Shown here piece by piece: positions 60,539 through 64,000 of a stretch of 64,000 nucleotides of DNA. The stretch's first letter is position 1, and every line of letters begins with the position of its first letter. Where the stretch lies: positions 744,001-808,000 of the forward strand of contig NZ_CP166730.1 of the NCBI RefSeq assembly GCF_041320665.1, in the 5' to 3' direction. Both the position numbers and the translations under genes were made by a program. The DNA comes from Comamonas sp. GB3 AK4-5 (lineage in GTDB: Bacteria; Pseudomonadota; Gammaproteobacteria; Burkholderiales; Burkholderiaceae_C). The notes below the pieces were generated by a model that did not search any database, was not told the origin of the DNA, and saw only the letters and a list, made by a program, of their open reading frames with translations.

Positions 60539-61636
60539 TTACAGCCACTGCGGTAGCCACAGATTCAGCAGCAGGCCGGCACCCAGCAGCCAGCCAAACA
60601 GCACCAGGGCCAGCAGCAAGGGCTTGGTGCCTGCGGCACGCACGGCAGCGATGTGGGTGGTCAGGCCCAGGGCGGCCATGGCCAGGGTCAGCAGCAGGGT
60701 GTCCAGCTGCACGCCCACAGCCACCAGCGGTGCGGGCAGAACGTCCAGCGAATGGATGCCGGCCACCAGCACAAAGCCCAGGGCAAACCAGGGAATGCTG
60801 ATGGGGCTGGGCGTGGCATGGCCGCTGTCTGCCTGGCCTGCTTCGGCCTGGCGCTCGCTGCGGGCCAGCCACCAGGACAGCACCAGCAAAAATGGCGCCA
60901 GCATCATCACCCGTACCATCTTGGCAATCACGGCCATGTCAGCGGCTTCGCGGCCCACGGCCTCGCCAGCGGCCACCACCTGGGCCACCTCATGCACGGT
61001 GGAGCCCACATACAGGCCGTATTGCTGGGCGCTCACGTCCAGCCAGCCATGGGCCGCATTCCAGGCAAACAGCGCGGGGTAGAGAAAAGTGGCCACGGTG
61101 CCAAACACCACCACGGTGGCCACTGCCACGGCCACATCGCTGGCCCGGCCCTTGGCCACAGGCTCGGTGGCCAGCACGGCGGCGGCGCCGCAGATCGAGC
61201 TGCCGGCGCCCACTAGCAAGGTGGTGCGCGGGTCCAGCTGGAACACGCGCTGGCCCAGCCACTGGGCCAGCAAAAAGGTGCTGGTCAGCACCACCGCATC
61301 GATGGCAATGCCGGCCCAGCCCAGCTGGCCTATGTCCTGAAACGTCAGGCGCAGGCCGTAGAGCACGATGCCGGTGCGCAGCAGCTTGGCCTTGGACAGG
61401 CCCACGCCGCTGGCGCAGGGCGCAGCCAGGCGCGGGTAGATGGTGTTGCCCACCACCAGGCCCAGCACAATGGCCAGGGTGAGCGCACTCAGGCCGCGCT
61501 CGGCCAACGCCGGCAGCGTGGCAGCCCACAGGGCCACCGCAGCGATGGCGCCGCACAGCAGCAGGCCGGGCAGCCACTGCAGCAGTTGCTGGCCGGAGCG
61601 TGACAAAAATGACGGGGAAAGTGCAGGAGTGGACAT
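60539..61636 (-). CDS. YeiH-family (UPF0324) putative sulfate exporter
   Basis: The 365-residue membrane protein has about ten segments and the family motifs TLAIVLGLVVGNTIYP, LLRTGIVLYGLRLTFQDIG, GAGSSICGAAAVLA and STVHEVAQVVAAGEA. Members are annotated as putative sulfate exporters linked to sulfonate metabolism. The ATG at 61636 was chosen over an in-frame TTG nine bases upstream. It is divergent from a LysR gene across 175 bases that contain nested palindromes. Confidence 0.9.
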   Translation of the reverse strand: MSTPALSPSFLSRSGQQLLQWLPGLLLCGAIAAVALWAATLPALAERGLSALTLAIVLGLVVGNTIYPRLAAPCASGVGLSKAKLLRTGIVLYGLRLTFQDIGQLGWAGIAIDAVVLTSTFLLAQWLGQRVFQLDPRTTLLVGAGSSICGAAAVLATEPVAKGRASDVAVAVATVVVFGTVATFLYPALFAWNAAHGWLDVSAQQYGLYVGSTVHEVAQVVAAGEAVGREAADMAVIAKMVRVMMLAPFLLVLSWWLARSERQAEAGQADSGHATPSPISIPWFALGFVLVAGIHSLDVLPAPLVAVGVQLDTLLLTLAMAALGLTTHIAAVRAAGTKPLLLALVLFGWLLGAGLLLNLWLPQWL

Positions 61637-61713
61637 GGCAGACAATGCCGTCCACGAAAAGAGGGGGGAGGGTCAGGACGGGCCTGGAGCGTGGGCGACG
61701 GTCTGGACTTTAG

Positions 61714-61737
61714 ATAACTTGGTTATATTTGTATAAC
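61714..61737. promoter_or_regulatory. Nested palindromes in the YeiH-LysR divergent region
   Basis: ATAAC-TTG-GTTAT overlaps GTTATA-TTTG-TATAAC; both are perfect. They lie about midway between the divergent starts and fit paired recognition and activation half sites of a LysR regulator. Confidence 0.6.
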
Positions 61738-61811
61738 TGATAGTTTGTGTAGGTTCTAGCGATGAAACCGGTTGATGGCTGCGCCAGTGCGCAGCAAAAA
61801 GGAGAGTGCCC

Positions 61812-62726
61812 ATGCTCCATCTGACGCTGCGCCAACTGGAAATCTTCTGCGCCGTGGCACAGACCGGCAGCACCGTGGCGGCGGCCCAGACCGTGTCGCT
61901 GTCCCAGTCCGCTACCAGTGCCGCGCTGCAGCAGCTGGAGCTGGCCTTGGGCAGCCAGTTGTTCGAGCGCGTGGGTCGCCAGCTGGTGCTGAATGACGCC
62001 GGCCGCGCCTTGCTGCCCCAGGCGCTGGACATGTTGGAGCAGGCGCGCGCCATAGAGCAGGCGTTTTCGGGCAAGGGCAGCGGCCTGCCGGTGCGGCTGC
62101 GCCTGGCGGCCAGCACCACCATAGGCAGCTATGTGCTGCCCCCGGTGCTTGCCGCGTTTGCGCGCAGCCACCCGCAGGTGGCGGTAGACCTGCAGATCGC
62201 CAACACCGCCGAGGTGGCCGAGGCCGTGCAGGCACTGGAGGTGGACCTGGGCCTGATCGAGGGCACCAGCCATTGGCAGGGCATGGAGGTGCAGCCCTGG
62301 CTGCGCGACGAGCTGGTCATTGTCTGCGCCCCGCAAGACCCATTGGCCCGGCAGGCCGTGAACAAGCCCGTGGGCGCGGCCGCGCTGCGCCAGGCACGCT
62401 GGCTGCTGCGCGAGCCGGGATCGGGCACGCGCGAGATGGTGGAACATGCCCTGCTGCCGCGTCTGCACCAGTTGCCGGCCGCAGCCACCCTGGGCAGCTC
62501 CGAAGCCATTGCCCGCTGCGTGGCCCAGGGCCTGGGCATCAGCTGCTTGCCGCGTGTGCTGGTCCAGCCCCTGGTGGATGCGGGCGAGCTGCAGGTGTTG
62601 CCCACGGCGCTGCCGCGCATGCAGCGGCATTTCTCGCTGCTGCAGCGCGCGGGCAAACGTCACTCGCCGGCGCTGGCGGCCTTTGTGCAAGCCTGTCTGC
62701 AGTTTGCTCCCGGCGAGCGGGTGTGA
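61812..62726 (+). CDS. LysR-family regulator, CysB/YeiE-like
   Basis: The 304-residue protein has a LysR winged helix (LRQLEIFCAVAQTGSTVAA, then LSQSATSAALQQLE) and an effector domain with LRLAASTTIGSYVLPP, of the group that includes CysB-like and YeiE-like regulators. The ATG at 61812 lies 8 bases after AAGGAG. A divergent yeiH-type gene is the likely target, the classic YeiE-YeiH arrangement. Confidence 0.9.
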   Translation: MLHLTLRQLEIFCAVAQTGSTVAAAQTVSLSQSATSAALQQLELALGSQLFERVGRQLVLNDAGRALLPQALDMLEQARAIEQAFSGKGSGLPVRLRLAASTTIGSYVLPPVLAAFARSHPQVAVDLQIANTAEVAEAVQALEVDLGLIEGTSHWQGMEVQPWLRDELVIVCAPQDPLARQAVNKPVGAAALRQARWLLREPGSGTREMVEHALLPRLHQLPAAATLGSSEAIARCVAQGLGISCLPRVLVQPLVDAGELQVLPTALPRMQRHFSLLQRAGKRHSPALAAFVQACLQFAPGERV

Positions 62727-62808
62727 GGGGTAATGGCTTGCGGGGGCCACTGCATAATCGCGGGCAGCTACAGAATATGAAGTGCTATGCCAGCGCGTCA
62801 GCAGCGTT

Positions 62809-63948
62809 TCAGTGCAGCAGAATGCGCATGATGTCGCTGCGGGTGATCAGCCCCGCCAGCTGACCCTGGCGCAGCACGGCCACAAAGGGCACGGTGTGCT
62901 CGGCCAGGGCCTCCAGCAACTGGGACACGGGCGTGCTGTCTTCCACACTCAGGGGTGCGTCCTGCATCAGCGCGGCCGCAGTGACCGTGGCGGCGGCCGG
63001 TGGCTTCTTGCCCCACAGCCGCCAGCTGCGTTGCTGGCGCCGGGCGCCGGCGTCCTGCTGTTGTTGCTGCCACAGCCAGTCAAACAGGGCGCCGCGAGCC
63101 ACCACGCCCAGCAGGCGGCCGCTGCCATCCACCACCGGCAGGCTTTTGATGGGGTGCTGCTGAAACTGTGCCGCCAGCGCAGCCGGGCCGTCGCCAGGGC
63201 TGCAGGTCCAGGGGCGGGCCGTCATCACCTGCCCGCAGCTGACGCTGCCAAAGCGCCGGGCAATGGCCTGTTCTTCGGCCGCGCGCACCAGTTGGCCCAG
63301 CTCCTGCGGGGTCAGGTTGTAGTCCTGGTCAAAGCGGGCCAGCAGGGCTTGCAGATCGGCCTGGGACAAATCATCGGCCGGCAGATGCTGGGCCTTGGCG
63401 CTGGCCGTGGCTGGCAGGGCTTGCAGCGGGTAATGCTTGCCCCAGGCGCGGTGGTAGGCCATGGCCAGCAGCACCAGCAACAGGGTCAGCAGCCCAATGG
63501 GCATGAAGGCATAGCTCCAGTCATGGTGCACACCATGCTGGGCCTCCAGCGCCAGCAGCAGGGCCACGGCGCCCCCGGGCGGATGCAGCGAGCGCGTCAG
63601 CTGCATGCAGGCAATGGCTCCACCCACGGCCACGGCCGGCAACAACCAGGCCGGAGCGGACTGGGGCCAGCAGGCCACCACCAGCAAGGCCCACAAGGCC
63701 GCCACCGTGTTGCCCACCACGCAGGACCAGGGCTGGGACAGCGGCCCGGTGTGCACGGCAAACACCAGCACCGATGTGGCACCCAAGGGGGCAAACAGCG
63801 CCCAGTGGCCCACACCGGTGCCTGACAGGGGCAGTTGCAGCAGCCATGCCGACAGCCCCAGGGCCAGGCAGGCGCCCAGGCCCACACGCAGCACATCCAG
63901 TCGCGCGGCAGGGGCCACGGCCGGTTTCCATCCATTCCACAGTTGCAT
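62809..63948 (-). CDS. HPP-family membrane protein with C-terminal CBS domain pair
   Basis: The 379-residue protein starts with an HPP integral-membrane domain (about residues 20-165, with SLHPPGGA) and ends with two CBS motifs (about 240-379: PIKSLPVVDGSGRLLGVV, then TVPFVAVLRQGQLAGLI). HPP proteins have been linked to nitrite transport in plastids; the bacterial role is uncertain. CBS pairs usually sense adenine nucleotides. The ATG at 63948 is the likely start, but the frame stays open upstream to 63996 near the window edge. Confidence 0.85.
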   Translation of the reverse strand: MQLWNGWKPAVAPAARLDVLRVGLGACLALGLSAWLLQLPLSGTGVGHWALFAPLGATSVLVFAVHTGPLSQPWSCVVGNTVAALWALLVVACWPQSAPAWLLPAVAVGGAIACMQLTRSLHPPGGAVALLLALEAQHGVHHDWSYAFMPIGLLTLLLVLLAMAYHRAWGKHYPLQALPATASAKAQHLPADDLSQADLQALLARFDQDYNLTPQELGQLVRAAEEQAIARRFGSVSCGQVMTARPWTCSPGDGPAALAAQFQQHPIKSLPVVDGSGRLLGVVARGALFDWLWQQQQQDAGARRQQRSWRLWGKKPPAAATVTAAALMQDAPLSVEDSTPVSQLLEALAEHTVPFVAVLRQGQLAGLITRSDIMRILLH

Positions 63949-64000
63949 GCTATTCCAGGTGAAACATTCGCTCCGGGTGACCGAGGTGAAGCGCAAAAGA

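Overview
The window is a high-GC chromosomal segment of a betaproteobacterium, most likely Comamonadaceae (Comamonas or a close relative). The signs are GC-rich codon use, two Bug/TctC-type tricarboxylate-transport binding proteins, an Omp32-like porin_4, a cytochrome c/FTR1 permease, a DUF2760/Hsp70/DUF3731-Hsp70 set and many LysR regulators. This assignment rests on family recognition only; no database search was possible. No rRNA, tRNA, CRISPR array, phage or intact insertion sequence was seen.

Layout. 1-4.2 kb: end of a CbbQ/NorQ-type ATPase with its NorD/CbbO-like partner, then an amide-sensing amiC-amiR pair with no amidase genes. 4.3-12.9 kb: one 8.6-kb gene for a secreted autotransporter with 13 units of about 174 residues. 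13-20 kb: copA, riboflavin synthase (TTG start) between two copies of an intergenic repeat, and a cytochrome c-FTR1 iron permease with a Fur-box-like site. 20-25.4 kb: a beta-solenoid-like protein of unknown function and a lysine/2-aminoadipate catabolic pair (aminotransferase and HglS) divergent from a LysR gene. 25.7-35 kb: an orphan amino-acid binding protein, the DUF2760/Hsp70/Hsp70 set split by a porin gene, and a low-GC gene with a ParB/sulfiredoxin-like motif. 35-46.8 kb: mostly single metabolic and transport genes, among them DUF2975-YozG, LysE, Bug, MocR/EamA, an unusual HpaI-like aldolase, an aldehyde dehydrogenase and MarR-FUSC.

47.0-53.8 kb holds the most interesting system. A ModE-like palindrome overlaps the likely promoter of a TonB-dependent receptor. 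Then come a Tat lipoprotein related to tungstate-binding TupA, a DUF2478 protein, and a complete FecBCD/BtuFCD-type ABC importer resembling the molybdate importer MolBCA. Together they suggest TonB-dependent uptake of molybdenum or tungsten, free or chelated.

53.8-64 kb: an ECF sigma/anti-sigma/secreted-protein operon, a Bug-amidase operon with divergent LysR, a HAD phosphatase, a YeiH-type exporter with divergent LysR, and an HPP-CBS membrane protein.

Four families of dispersed intergenic repeats run through the window. Two occur in long and internally deleted short forms, and one forms a long hairpin whose arms differ between copies but still pair. They account for most of the larger non-coding gaps.
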